A stretch of DNA of 64,000 bases. Source: Eopsaltria australis (Eukaryota; Chordata; Aves; Passeriformes; Petroicidae). Location: the NCBI GenBank assembly GCA_034509425.1, contig JAVTVJ010000023.1, positions 372,001 to 436,000 on the forward strand, given 5' to 3'. Each line of letters opens with the position of its first letter. Within the stretch, counting starts at the first letter, position 1. A program made the translations under genes and the position numbers. Below the pieces are notes generated by a model that saw only the letters and a list, made by a program, of their open reading frames with translations, did not search any database and was not told where the DNA came from. Below are positions 1 through 11,514 of this stretch, piece after piece.

Positions 1-3000
1 TTAAATCATTATACCAAATTTCAGACAGATTCCAAGTTTCCAAGGGAAACTTTTGAGAAATGGATTGATGCTGGAGGGAGGTCCCAGTTTATTTAAGAAT
101 CTGCACAAGCTCTCCTCATTTGACTGCTCTCAGAACTGAGCTACAATGAGGTTTTATATATTCAGATCTGAGTTGCTTCGTGTTGACAAGTTATCTGTTG
201 TAAAAGGATTGTTTTGTCTTTGTTATGTAGTGCTGAGGTGTCTGCATTGGTAATTCAGTCCCATGGAAGGAAACAAAAGCCTGTAACACATCCCTCTCTA
301 GGAGCACCCACATCCCCCTGAATAGAGAGGGACAGTCATTAGTGAAGTAAAGAAAAAGGTGACCTACCTGAGAAAAGAAGCCTAGTTTAACTGTGACACA
401 GCTCTGCAAAGCCAGCTCAGTGAGCCTGCCCTTGTCACTGATGGATTATTTTAAGTCCCTTACTTAGAGCAGACAGCAGCAATTTTCTGTCATCATCCTC
501 GGTGAGTTATTGTATAGGCCTGTTCCTCCCCATTTTCCCCCTGTTTACCTTCAATTACTTATGAAAGAGGAAAGAAAAATTGCCTTGTGCACAACAAAGC
601 AGGAGGACTTGAAAAATCCAGCCCAAAGCTATATGTCAAAATCTGAACAAAGCTGAAAACTTTAGGTCTGGTGACAATTATTGAATAGAGTTGAACAGTT
701 ATAATTTTTGGAATTAAAAGCTGGGTTGTAATGACTTCCAGAGAATCAGAAGTAACTTTAAAACCCAAGTTCCAAATATGCTGAATTATTATGTATTTGG
801 AAGTAGGCATCTGGAATTTGAGCCCCATCCTTATTTCTTTTTACCACTTGAGCAAAGAGAATTGCCAAAAGCAGTATTGGCCCATCGACTAGACCTGGGA
901 ATGCAGATTTCCTCCTTAGGAAATCTCCTCCTCTGTCTACTTGGCCACAAAAAATGCTTTCTTCAACCAACTTGGCTCTATAAATTTAGTTTTACATGAC
1001 TGGAAAGCCTGTCAGCACCTCTGTAAACATGGTTTAACTTAATTTTACAGTTGAGTTGCTTGACTGTTATGGTCTAAGTGGGGGACGGATTAAAAAAAAG
1101 CCACCTCTCTGTTTCACCTTGGAGACATTTCTCAGGGGACTCAGTGTGTGCTCAGTGATGGATTTTGTGTCTGACAATGCATCACAGGAGCTTCCTATCC
1201 CACCACCTTGTGTGATCTGTACGACTAATCTGTACTCTCCCACTATGAAATAAAAGCAAATCATTTAAGGCTCCTAAGTTTGTCATTGGGGAATGTTCTA
1301 CTGGAAGGGAAGAAGACAGGGGAAAAAACAAATTTCTTTTTCTCTAAAACCTCACTTAGCTTTCAGGGTGAACATGTGATTGGAAATTCAATTTCTTTAA
1401 AAAAAAGTCACAGTGCTCCAGACTAATTTTTCCTGTTAAGGTGATTCTGTGTTGAAGAGGGCCCTCAAAGAGGTTAGAAGTTAGTAGATAAGCAACAAGG
1501 ATCTTGGGTTTCTTCCACTGATATTTCTCCCTTTTTACCCATTCCTCCACAAGAGGTGACCAACAAGTCTAACTACTAAGTATCGCAAGTTCCTAGAAGT
1601 TTAAAGCTTAGAATTCCTTGAATTATCAGGAATTATCCTGCTCCCAAGCAGGATCCTTGATAGCATTCCTCCACAACCAGGTTGGTGCACAGGCTAGAAA
1701 TTACTCTTCTGTTTATTTCCTTCAGCTTCCACGTGCTGTGTTCATTTAGTGTCTGCTCTGCCCTCACTGGGCAAACACTGAACTTACCCTCAGTAACTCA
1801 GCTGGTGACTGGAGGTGAAGTTGCCATGACAAAGTTTATGAAGTGTGGCATCTTCCTGGTTCATAGTTTTGGCAAGGTGTCTAAAAACTAAAGATTACTC
1901 TCTCCTGCAACTCTAGCTTCCATCCTAGCCAATAATGTCTTTTGGCTGTGGGTTTTGGAGGCTTTAGTAAAAATAAAAGCATCCCCTCACAGATATGCAA
2001 TTATTTGCCATCTATGAGCACTGTGCAGCATGGAGAGATGCCTTTGGATGAGTCCTGGCTCTCCAGCCCTGTTTCCACTCTCCCATCCTGTTTCCACTCA
2101 CATCCTCCCTGCTCCTTTTCCTGCTTTGTCCTTCATTATGTGCTGCTGCACAGACCAGGGACACCTTCAGCATCCCAGCAGGGTCACCTTCCACAGCGAT
2201 GTCAGGGAATGGAGGGAAGGCAGGGGATAACTGCAGGATATTGTTTATAACTCAGAGGCCAGCAGCCCTGTGACAAGGGAGCAGATGCCAATAGCAGAGT
2301 ATTTGCTCTGCAAGTAAGAAAGAAGGAGCTGCATTAGCTGTTTATTGCAGTGGGAGCACTGCCCCCCTGACTGTGCTGCCACTGCATGAGTGAGACTTTA
2401 GGGCATTGTAACCTCAGTCCTGCCGGCCCTGCTTCTCTTTCTCTAGGAAATTACAGTTGCAATGATTATTATTATCGATCTAGAATTTTGTTTAAGTGCT
2501 TTGGTTTCTGAGTGGGTGCCCCATGTGGAGCATAAGGCACTCATAAAATTGCTTATAGACAACATAAAATCTTGTATTGCTGGAGTGCTCTCTTGTGGTG
2601 AAATAACGATTTTGCCACAACACTGGGCTAATGCAAGGATTATCTGCCTGTGATGGGAACCTGCAGTCAGAAAAGGTTATTTTCTGCCTCCTTAGCTTGA
2701 GACCAAATGCTTTAGATGGGAAATGCATTTAAAACATAAACATAATGGATTAGACTCCAGGACTCCCAGAATCACTTATCATAGAGAACTGTAAATAGCA
2801 GTGCTTAGGGGAATCACTCTCTGTGAAAGCTCTTCTCATACCCTCAGCTCCCAAGCTGCACGTATAGAGGATTGAAACACTTAATGTTAAACTAATCCCC
2901 CGTCATTAAAAAGCCCTGTAGATAAGCCCCTGGTTCTGGATTCTGCATGTGCTGCTGTGCCTGTGGTTCACAGGCGTGGCAGACGGAGCATGTGATGGGT

Positions 3001-3536
3001 ATAGGACAGCTGGGCAGCAGGCATTCAATCAGCATTTAAAACAGTGGATTTTCAATCCTGTAAGCCCATTGCTTCAAGTTGAAGTTGAAGAAATCTAGTG
3101 ACTATGGCTACTGCCAGAAAACAAATCCCAAGCATCCCAAATTAATTTGGTTTTGAGGCAACCTCTGTGACTTGTCGTGCAATGTCATGAGTGGATCTGG
3201 CTGGGAGGAGTGGAGTAAAACCTCTGACTTTTGGGTTTAGTTATTGCTGAGTACATATATAGCTTTAAAACAGTGATTGGAAATTAAAGCAAATTCTTCC
3301 TCGTTCAAGACTGAAGGTAATCCATGAAATGATATATTTACAGTTTAAAATGACCACTGAAGCCCTGCCACTCCTCTTGAAATGCAGTGTGAGGATGTTT
3401 GAAGGTATTGTCTCTAATAATAAATTAAATAGTTCCACTGGCCTAGAATAGAAACTGACATTTGGTCATCTCATCATTACTCAGCTGGCAGATAAATCTT
3501 CACCCAAGCTGATTAGCAATCTCCTGAGAATTATCA
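1..3536. other. MFSD2B intron or upstream region, no recognisable exon
   Basis: Precedes the first recognised MFSD2B exon at 4941. That exon begins on a codon boundary, so the preceding coding exon should end in phase 0. I searched for a transmembrane-type exon with flanking splice sites and found none, so the preceding exon is probably beyond the left edge or too divergent to see by eye. The short open frames here look random and no clear repeat family was recognised. Confidence 0.4.
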
Positions 3537-4520
3537 GTGTTCATGGATAAGGGAAGAGCAACTGACAGTATCCACCCTGACTTGTGCAAAGCATTTGCCA
3601 CTGCCCTGCATGACATCCTTGTCTGCAAGCTGGAGAGGCCCGGATTTGGTGGATGGAGCACTCAGTGGATAAGGGTGGGTGGGGACACCCAAAGAATTGT
3701 AGTCAATGGCTCAATGTCCAAGTGGGGACCAGTGAGGAGTGCCATCCCCAGGGGTCTGTATTGGGACTGGTGCTGTTTGACATCCTTGTCAGTGACATGG
3801 ACAGTGGGACTGAGGAACCCTCAGCAGGTTTGCAGCCCTGAGGGGAAAGAAATGGGGGTGATGTTTGACAAGATGCTCGAGATGACCCAGCAATGTGCAC
3901 CTGCAGCCTACAAAACCAAATGCTTCAAAAGCAGTGTGGGCAGCAGCTGGGGGAGCTGATTCTGCCCCTCTGCTCCACTCTCATGAGACCACTCCTGCTG
4001 TGCTGCACCCACCCAGCTCTGGGACACACAGCCTCAGGAGGTTGTGGACCTGATGGAGTGAGTCCAAAGGAGGACCACAAAAATGATCAGAGGGTTGGAG
4101 CACCTCTCCTATGAAGACAGGCTGAGAGAGCTAGGGTTGTTCAGCCTGGAGAAGAGAAGGCTCTGGGGAGACCTTAGAGCTCTTTCCAGTGTCTAAAGAG
4201 GCTTCAAGAGATTTGGAGAGAGATTTCCTACAGGGGCACGGAGTGATAGGACAAAGGGGAATGGCTTTAACCTGACAGAGGGTAGATTTAGATTAGATAC
4301 TAGGAAGAATTTCTTTAAGGGGGGAGAGGCCCTGGCACAGGTTGCCCAGAGAAGCTGTGGGTGTGCCATCCCTGGAAGTGTTCAAGGCTGGGGCTTGAAC
4401 ACTTAGATGGGGCTTGGAACAGCCTGGTCTAGTGGGAGATGCCCCTGCCCATGGCAGGGGGGCTGGAATGAGATGAATTTTACAGGTCCCATCCAAACCA
4501 AACCATTCTATTTTTCTATC
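3537..4520 (+). mobile_element. CR1 LINE fragment, 3' end with decayed reverse-transcriptase ORF2
   Basis: The left part (about 3537-3960) translates in broken frames to reverse-transcriptase remnants of the CR1 type (DLCKAFATALHDIL, then VVNGSMSKWGPV). The right part carries the CR1 3' region: the 'cagcctggagaagagaaggc' block near 4143, the 'gaggccctggcacaggttgc' block near 4326, and the terminal tract around 4440-4515. The frame shifts between 3650 and 4120, so no protein is encoded. It lies upstream of the first recognised MFSD2B exon and is presumably intronic. Confidence 0.9.
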
Positions 4521-4940
4521 TAGCACAGTTTGGGAATCAACCACTTTAGGGCTCTTCACAAAAAGTATTTATACGGCCATAGGTCTTTTGGAGACCATGA
4601 ATGTTTAGAAGTATGAATGTGGCCAGGGTCTGTCAGTTGGCTTCAAGACTGGTAAATAGACTGTTGGATCAGTTTAATTTACTAGTTCAGTTGTAGCCCT
4701 AATGCTGCTAACACTGACAACACTACTCTCACTTTTCCTGCTTTTCTCCAGTCATTCTGGGTAGGTAAGTACAGATTGGCTCGGGGCTTTTTGGAAATAC
4801 AATTTCACCAAAATACTGAAGTGTGAGACATTGCTGTGTGTGAACTGTTCTGTAACATAGTTTTGTATTCTGAAGGGAACAATCTGTGTAGCCTTGAGCA
4901 GTGCATGCTGTAACTCAGATATAATGCTTTTCTTCTTCAG

Positions 4941-5050
4941 TGGATGATTCCTTTTGCAGTCATGCTAGTAACCATTCCAAACCTGGTCCTGGCTTACTTC
5001 GTGGCCTTCATCTCTGGTCTGAGCATTGCAGCATCTCTTCTGTTGCCATG
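4941..5050 (+). CDS. MFSD2B: MFSD2B coding exon (membrane helix ending LLLPW)
   Basis: The acceptor is a pyrimidine-rich tract ending in cag at 4938-4940; the donor is gtagga at 5051. The frame starts on a codon boundary (TGG ATG ATT) and reads [15 protein letters not shown] through [11 protein letters not shown], ending with the first two bases of a Trp codon completed in the next exon. This matches the conserved membrane segment just before the SMLPDV motif of the family. Confidence 0.88.
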
Positions 5051-8000
5051 GTAGGAGAATTTTACATTTGGGGTGGGGAATGAAATAATTTCTGCACTAC
5101 ATGTATGTACTGCTGCATGGAATGTGCCTCTGAAAGAGGCAGAATATGGCAAGAGTCACTTCTTCCAATGATCTTTTTTGGTTTTAAAGTGGATGTTATT
5201 CACAATTATGTGACCTTGGTTGCCCTGTTGTTAACAGATTACATTTACCATAACTGTAGCTGCTCTTTGTACATAAGAGTATGTAAATTCATCAATAGTC
5301 TAAGTAGCTACAGAATGTGTGATAATATTGCTTCAGGAATTATGAAGTAAGGCAAATCAATTAATACTGAGCAATTAAGAATGTAGCAGAGGACACATAC
5401 AGCAAACCATGTCTAATCTTACTTTTTATAAGGAGATGTAGTTAGAGAACAAGGGGTAATGGCTTTAAACTGAAAGATGACAAATTTAGATAAGGTTTTA
5501 AAAAGAATTTACTGTGAGCGTAGTGAGGCCCTGGCACAGGTTTCCCAGAGAAGCTGTGGATGTCCCATCCCTGGAAGTGTTCAAGGTCAGATTTGATGGG
5601 GCTTGGAGCAACCTGGGTTAGTGGAAGGTTTCCCTGCCCATGGTAGGGGGCTGGAAGGAGATGATCTTTAAAGTCCCTTCCAACCCAAACCATTCCATGA
5701 TTCTGTGTATCCCTGCTTGAGCAGTCCTCTGTTATAGATCAAATAACACAAGGTTATGATTAAAAGAAACCAAGAATTCAAGGTCATTTGCTCTTGAGGA
5801 CTGAAAAGAAGTGGAGAAAAACAACTCAAGGATGAGCATGGCAGGACATTGCCTCTTCAGATTAAATAATTGTTATTGGGGTCACATTAACCAGAAAGCA
5901 AGACCATTGCTGAGAGCACTGTTTTTCATAACTTGATTGTATAATGCCCTGAAAACTTCAAGAGATCATAGTTTGAAATAAGTTGTCAGACTATGTAAGC
6001 TTTTCTGCACAAAGGGTGAGAAGACCTTTCTTTTTCCAACAGTAAATGATTACATATATTGGAAATAAAATGTCAATTCACAATTAACATTCAAGCAGCT
6101 TCCATTCTAATTCCCCATTACCTAATTCAATCTCTTTGAAATAGAGAATAGGTTTCACTGGTTTCTGAAAATGTTATTACCTTGTCAAAAGAGTTTTTTC
6201 AGAGTGCAACTATTCAGAGATTCAGGGTCCCTTGAAATCTTAAGAAACATGGGGGGTTTTTGTTGTTCTTTTTTTAATATCACAATTTCTGATTGGAATG
6301 ACAGGCAGACTAGGAAATTCTGCCACCTCTCAAGTGTTTGATGGCTTTTCAATGATTTTATACATTGTATGGTGTAGTCATGCTTTCCTTACCCATTTTT
6401 TGCCCTCCTTTTACAGCAGTAGAACCTTTTGAACTGGATTCTTTCATGTGCATGGCTACATCAATCAGCTTAAAAATGGAGGAGGGCTGTGCTCTATTTC
6501 ATTAAGTTTGGACTTTGAAAAGAAATTTTGGCTTGAGTTTTTCTTTCATCTTGCTCACTTCTAGGTCAATGCTGCCTGATGTTGTTGATAACTTTCGCCT
6601 GCAGAATCCCCATGGGAAAGGACATGAAACCATTTTCTATTCTTCTTATGTTTTTTTTACCAAGATGTCAGCAGGAATTGGCTTAGGAATTTCTGCAGCA
6701 GGACTGGAGTAAGTAACACTGTGTTTCCACTTAGTGGATCTACTCTGAAAGCATTCTGAGGTTACAACACTTTTACCCTGCGGAGTTAATTGCCCTCACG
6801 CCCTGAACCTGAAAGTGCCAGCAGCTCCAGATGGCTGACCACTAAAGACAGGATTGTTGCCATCTAGGCCAGACAACTGAGCATTAAGTTACTTGCCCTG
6901 AAATGTTTCTGTTCAGAAAAACCTGACTTCCCTTTAGATTTTTCTCTTTTCAATTACTCGTGTGAATTTTAGTGGCTTATATGAATAAAGAACTAAACAT
7001 GAAAGTACAGCAGATGAAGGTCCCCCACAGGTGATACAGCTGCTTTGTGCAATCCCTGTTGCACCTGGACTGGACTATCTCTGTGAGCTTGTAAGTCTTT
7101 ACCTGGATTTGAGTGCTTTCGGGGTGCCAGAGTCCTGTTCAGCAATCCCTGCATGGTTTTAGGGAACTGGATACTGATCAGGCAGGAACAGCCTTTCTCA
7201 CAGCTCTGCCTGTCCCCTAGACCATCACTTTAGGAGATGGTTTATGGTCTCTTTCCACTTTGTCATGTCTGTTCTCACCAGACAGGTTGAGAAAGTGGCC
7301 AGGCATCCCCTGCCCTGCCTCTGTGCAAGACCTGTCAGAAAGGGCCCGTGCCTGTCCCTGCTACAGCACACAATAAACACTTAGAAGGGAATTTAGCCCT
7401 TGGATCCAGATTAGGTTTTGGTAACCAGAATGTTTTGCTTTGGGACTTTGAGCTGAAATTGCTAAATAACAGGCAATGCTTGGCTGGACATTTTGGGCTT
7501 AGGAATTTTAGCTGCTTATTGCTAAAATCCTCAAACAATTTACTGTTCCCCAATTAGCCCCTTTTCAATTGCATTCCAGTTGGGTCCCAACAATTTGCCA
7601 AGGCAGATGTTTGTGGGAGAGCACAGAAGACAGAATGATGCCAAATGAGCTGTGGCTTTCATTAGGTGGATGTTCAGAGAAAAAAAAATCATTCCACAAA
7701 TTGGAAATAGGAATTTGAGTATATCAGCAGTTGTGGGACTGCATGGAAGCCCTGAATCAATGAAGTGTAAGTGTGTACCTAACTCTGAGCACTTGAGTAA
7801 ATTTGTCTATCTTGAGACGAGTGCCTAAGTGTGTGTTTAAATTAAAGTTAATTATTGCTGTTGAAATTGGTCAAATTACTTGCATGCTTTTAAAGCAGAG
7901 CTTGAATACTTTGCTGAATATTAATAGGAAACATATAAGAGATTAATTTCACAGAACCACAGAATGACAGAATGGGTAGGGCTGGAAGGGACCACAGTGG

Positions 8001-9735
8001 CTCATCTGGTTCCAACTTCCCTGCTCAAGCAGGGTCATCCCAGAGCACAGGGCACAGGATTGCATCCAGACAGTTCTGGAATATCCCAGTGAGGGAGGCT
8101 CCACACCCTCTCTGGGCAATCTGTTCCATGCTCAGTCACTGCACAGGAAAGAAGTTCTGCCTCATGATCAGGTGGAACTTGCTTGGCATCAGTTTATTTC
8201 CCTACATGGGATTCCACAATCCTTTCTTTAAAAGTATGCAAGTAATTTGACCAATTTCACCAGCAATAATTAATGTTATACGTAAGAATAAGAAAATACA
8301 GAGGTAATGCAGTTATCTGAAGTCGACCACAAAAATCGGGTTTGAAGAACACCATTTGAAATGTAGTGGGGAGAAGGGAAAAAGAGAGGTGTAGGGAAAA
8401 TGGGAGAAAAGTCTTGAAGAGTGTGTGGGAAGGGAAAGAAGACTTCAGGTGAACAACAGACTTTTAGCTTTGGACGTACACAAACCTCTTGTTTCCACTT
8501 GTTTAGGTTTACTGGATACAAGCCAGGGATATGCAGACAGTCAGATGATGTGATCCTCACACTGAAGCTCCTCATTGGAGCAGTCCCTGCCATCCTCATC
8601 CTTTTAGGTTTATTTATACTCCTTTTCTACCCGATCACTGAAGAAAGTCGGAAAGAAACAAAGCTTGCACTTGAAGAGTTAAGGTAAGCTTGGACTGGCA
8701 GTAAAACAGCAGCAGCACCACCACCATAGCAGCTCTTAACCACACTGGGAAAATTATTATTGTAAGGATTCCCTATATTCCTTACAACAAAATAAAACAA
8801 CGTGCTCTTAGTCAAATTATTAACAGAATGGTACCATGACATGTTCCAGTCTCTCTTTTTTGTAGTGCAGTACAACCTGCTTAGAGAGCCATTTATCAGA
8901 AATTTCAGCTGCTCTCTTTTACATTTTCTCTGGAGTGGCTCACAAAGCACTATTGTGGTACATTGTTTCAGGCCAGAAATGAGGAATATTCTACATAGAT
9001 TAACTTTGTGGGGAAAATGCGAATAGTTACAATTTACTTTTATATAGAAGAAAATGGTATGTTGTTGACTGCATTCTTGGTGTTTATGGGATACAAGAAA
9101 CATCCAAATCATTTAGAAGCGTAGGCAGAAAAGATTGTGGGAGAAAAAAAGAGGGCAGCTTTGAGCTATTCTTTCCCTTTTTACTCTATCACTCTCCCTT
9201 CTTCCCTTCTTCTCCAAGGAAAATCTTGTCTAACTCAAATTCATCCACCTCTGACAACTCTTGAGGACACACATAAGGACAGTCCTAGCAGACTGGTGGT
9301 TAAAATACAAAAAAATAGGTTGTTCCTCTATCTTCATTTTATTATCCCAATTTACTGGAATTGGAAACTGATTTCCATGCTAAGGGGTCAATTCCAGGAC
9401 CTAAGCATGGGTGCCTGGGACCAATTCATGCCTTAAAATATCCAAGATGTGTGCGTGGGGTTGGCAGATAAGACACAGGCCTCTGTGCAGACTGGAGGGG
9501 ACAGGGTAAACAATCTAAAATGGGACTGGTCCCTCTTTTCAGGGGCTGCAGTCATTGTCCAGAACAACCACACCTTGTTGGAGGTTCTCAGCTATTTGAG
9601 ATTGCCAAATTCAGCTGGATTAGTCAGCAGTGAAAGCCAGAAGTGTGTTCATGTATCATTTGTTCTGCTTTTACCAGGAGGAGCCACCAAAGCACAGAGA
9701 ACTTGGACAGCCACGAAAAGGACACCTCTGTCTGA
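4941..9735 (+). CDS. MFSD2B: MFSD2B, 3' part (sphingosine-1-phosphate transporter of the major facilitator superfamily)
   Basis: Four exons join in frame: 4941-5050, 6565-6708, 8507-8683 and 9678-9735 (stop TGA at 9733-9735). They encode the last roughly 160 residues of an MFSD2-family transporter: a hydrophobic helix ending LLLPW, the family block [10 protein letters not shown] with [10 protein letters not shown] after it, the GY-C segment (FTGYKPGIC), a last membrane helix ([20 protein letters not shown]) followed by YPI, and a charged cytosolic tail. The joins split codons consistently (TG/G, GA/G, AG/G). I assign MFSD2B rather than its paralogue MFSD2A because WDCP and FKBP1B follow, as in human. 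MFSD2B is known to export sphingosine-1-phosphate from erythrocytes and platelets across the plasma membrane. The 5' exons are outside the window or not seen. The gene converges with WDCP copy A. Confidence 0.88.
5450..5706 (+). mobile_element. CR1 LINE 3' fragment in MFSD2B intron
   Basis: Contains the CR1 3' blocks in order: 'ggggtaatggctttaaactg', the 'gaggccctggcacaggtttc' block, 'ctggaagtgttcaaggt', the 'tttccctgcccatggtaggg' block, and the tail 'gtcccttccaacccaaacca' leading to the terminal 'ttccatgattctgtg' repeats. It is 5'-truncated and lies in sense to the gene. Confidence 0.92.
6565..6708 (+). CDS. MFSD2B: MFSD2B coding exon (SMLPDV motif)
   Basis: The acceptor is cttctag ending at 6564; the donor is gtaagt at 6709. 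The exon completes the Trp codon, then reads [29 protein letters not shown] and [17 protein letters not shown] and the YVFFTK block are strongly conserved in MFSD2A and MFSD2B. Confidence 0.93.
7848..8273. repeat. 48-bp inverted repeat (arms 7848-7895 and 8226-8273) around a CR1
   Basis: The reverse complement of 8226-8273 matches 7848-7895 at 46 of 48 positions, with mismatches at 7861 and 7886. The core 'gaaattggtcaaattactt' is identical. The 330-bp spacer holds a minus-oriented CR1 fragment. The arms are ordinary AT-rich DNA, not CR1 ends. In the MFSD2B pre-mRNA the arms could pair into a long stem, with the right arm ending 233 bp before the exon at 8507. Confidence 0.9.
7950..8190 (-). 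mobile_element. CR1 LINE 3' fragment, antisense in MFSD2B intron
   Basis: Antisense CR1 signature: the 'cacagaatgacagaatgggt' end, 'gggctggaagggaccac', then 'ctgctcaagcagggtcatcc', 'gcatccagacagttctggaa' and 'ctctctgggcaatctgttcc'. It sits wholly inside the loop of the 48-bp inverted repeat. Confidence 0.88.
8507..8683 (+). CDS. MFSD2B: MFSD2B coding exon (last membrane helix)
   Basis: The acceptor is cttgtttag ending at 8506; the donor is gtaagc at 8684. It reads [14 protein letters not shown], then a long hydrophobic helix [20 protein letters not shown] followed by YPITEESRK, which is the family pattern of the last helix followed by a basic cytosolic tail. The exon ends two bases into an Arg codon. 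Confidence 0.92.
9678..9735 (+). CDS. MFSD2B: MFSD2B last coding exon (cytosolic C-terminus)
   Basis: The acceptor is a pyrimidine tract (ttctgcttttaccag) ending at 9677. In the frame set by the previous exon it reads [19 protein letters not shown] and stops at TGA 9733-9735. This is a short, polar, Ser/Thr-rich tail of the kind seen in MFSD2 proteins. The frame and splice site support it, but tail sequence is poorly conserved, so confidence is lower than for the membrane exons. An overlapping 185-codon open frame in another phase is not coding. Confidence 0.6.
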
Positions 9736-10091
9736 AAGCTCTGAATGCAGTGGCTTTCCAGATACAGACTCACATCCCACCAACAAACTCTGTGAGAGTT
9801 TTCCAGGTCATTTCTCTGCTCACATTTTATCAAAAAGGACAAAGGATGATTCTGACACAGCCAGTGTCAGAACCAAGAGAGGACACCACTGTGCAGATAA
9901 ACACCTAACTCCATGCACTGTGCTGAAAAAGACCCTACACACGCTCAGAAATGCAAGCTTGGGGTTTTTTTTAATTGGTTTTTCAATTATTAATGGGAAG
10001 CTGTAATCTTTTTCATGGGAGATTTTATGCATTTGTAGCTCAAGAGGAAAAAAAAAAAGGTGTAAATGTGACCAGAGAATTTTTGAAGCTT

Positions 10092-10165
10092 CTGTATTGG
10101 AAAAGACTCACAAGGGTCATTGAGTCCAATTCTTGATGCACCATCCAAATATTAACCCACAATAT
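10092..10165 (-). mobile_element. short CR1-like fragment
   Basis: The stretch 'tggaaaagactcacaagggt' then 'cattgagtccaattcttgat' resembles the antisense 3' end of older CR1 families. Only about 70 bp are recognisable. It lies 3' of the MFSD2B stop codon. Confidence 0.5.
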
Positions 10166-10330
10166 AGTTCACCCTTGGAGGCTGGGGTGGGTTTTGAGCA
10201 CAATCTCTACCTATAACTTGCACACTATTGTGTTTGGAAAGCACTTGGGAACCTGAAGTATACTACATAAAGCTAGGATTTATTTCGTTTTGAAATTAAG
10301 CAAATCACTGATGTGGACATATTTTGAGGA

Positions 10331-10357
10331 TTTTTTTTTTCTTTTTTTTTTTTTTTT
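10331..10357. repeat. poly-T tract
   Basis: Twenty-six T in 27 positions with one C at 10341. It could be the tail of a minus-strand retroposed sequence, but no element body was recognised next to it. Confidence 0.9.
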
Positions 10358-11508
10358 GAAAGAGATTTTGAGGTAATCTAAGTTTTTTAGATTCTGTAAA
10401 AAATAGAACCCTGCATTTCCCATTACTGATGTTTCTTGCTCCTGAAACTTGTAAACTGATCTCTGTCAGAGAATGAGAATTTAACATTTTCAAAATCAAC
10501 ATCTCTCCTGAGGGTATGAAAAATCAGTAGCCCTTTCCAAAAATTATATAATTCAAATTTCTTTTAATTTTGACCTTTAAGTAATCACCATACCCATTTC
10601 TCACATGGTATAGGCTCTCTGTCTCAGGAAACACCATGGCATGGGTATTAATCTCAGCTTGCACCTATTTTGTAATAATGAGGCCACACCTGCCTTCTAA
10701 ATGGTGATTTTTTTTCAGTCAGGGATGTTATTGTGCTTTAGATACGTCAACAGGAACCTCATTTCTACTGTAGATTTACACTGTTAAGCACATCTTTTAA
10801 ATGAAAGACACGCCTCAGGCACCTTCTGGAGCACTGAAGTTCAGACCTGTTCATTCTTGGCTTCTGTGGTCAGTGCAGGCTCAGAGACCTCCAGAGACTG
10901 GCTGAAAGCTTAAGCTAAAATGACTGGACTCTGAAGGTGTATCTAAATCTGGAAGGGAGAATGAGGAATCCAAGAGGTTTGTTCACCTTGAAGAAATTAG
11001 CACAATGCAAGACAAGCCATGAATTCCATCCCACTGCCTTCCCTGTGTGACTCTGAGAGTGCCTTTTTGCTGTACCACAAGTGCCTTTGGAGGATGGGCT
11101 TGCTGCTGTTGGGAGCCCCTGGAGGAAGTGGCCACTGGAATTTGCTCAGGGCCATCTGGGAAGTGGCTCACAGCACTGGGACTGGAAACTGGGAAAGCTT
11201 TTGCTGAAGGACACTGGGAAGTAAAATCAGTGGAACCACAGAGTGTCTCATTCAGTTTGATACTGAAACCTTGTCAGGCAAGTTTGAAGTCAAAGGCCTT
11301 ATGAACTGTCCTAATTCCTCAAAATGCTTAATCATGAGGGAGCTTCTAAGGATGTATTTTCAGTGTGTGTAGGTAAGAATTAACTGCATTTAAGATTTCT
11401 GGTGAGTTGCCATCTAAGGCTGGGGTTTTTTGGGTTTTTTTCATTTCAGTTTTTGGACAAACCAAGATATGTATGCCTGGGGCATATGTGTTTACAACAA
11501 TAAAAATC

Positions 11509-11514
11509 ATAAGC
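11509..11514 (+). terminator. candidate MFSD2B polyadenylation signal
   Basis: The first AATAAA on the plus strand that I found after the MFSD2B stop codon at 9735, followed by GT-rich sequence. It would give a 3' UTR of about 1.8 kb. Another AATAAA lies near 14565. No transcript evidence was available. Confidence 0.25.

Noticed and set aside
3537..3959. 140-codon open frame with reverse-transcriptase-like words
   Set aside because: It is the decayed, frame-shifted ORF2 of a CR1 LINE, not a host gene.
4747..4766. Tiny exon between ctccag and gtaagt before the MFSD2B exon at 4941
   Set aside because: The 13-15 bp segment carries a stop in the frame required by the next exon and matches nothing in the family.
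8702..8728. CAG/CAC triplet run after the MFSD2B exon
   Set aside because: Short, imperfect trinucleotide sequence in the intron with no sign of function.
9449..10006. 185-codon plus-strand open frame over the last MFSD2B exon
   Set aside because: It is in a different phase from the MFSD2B splice frame and has no recognised homology.
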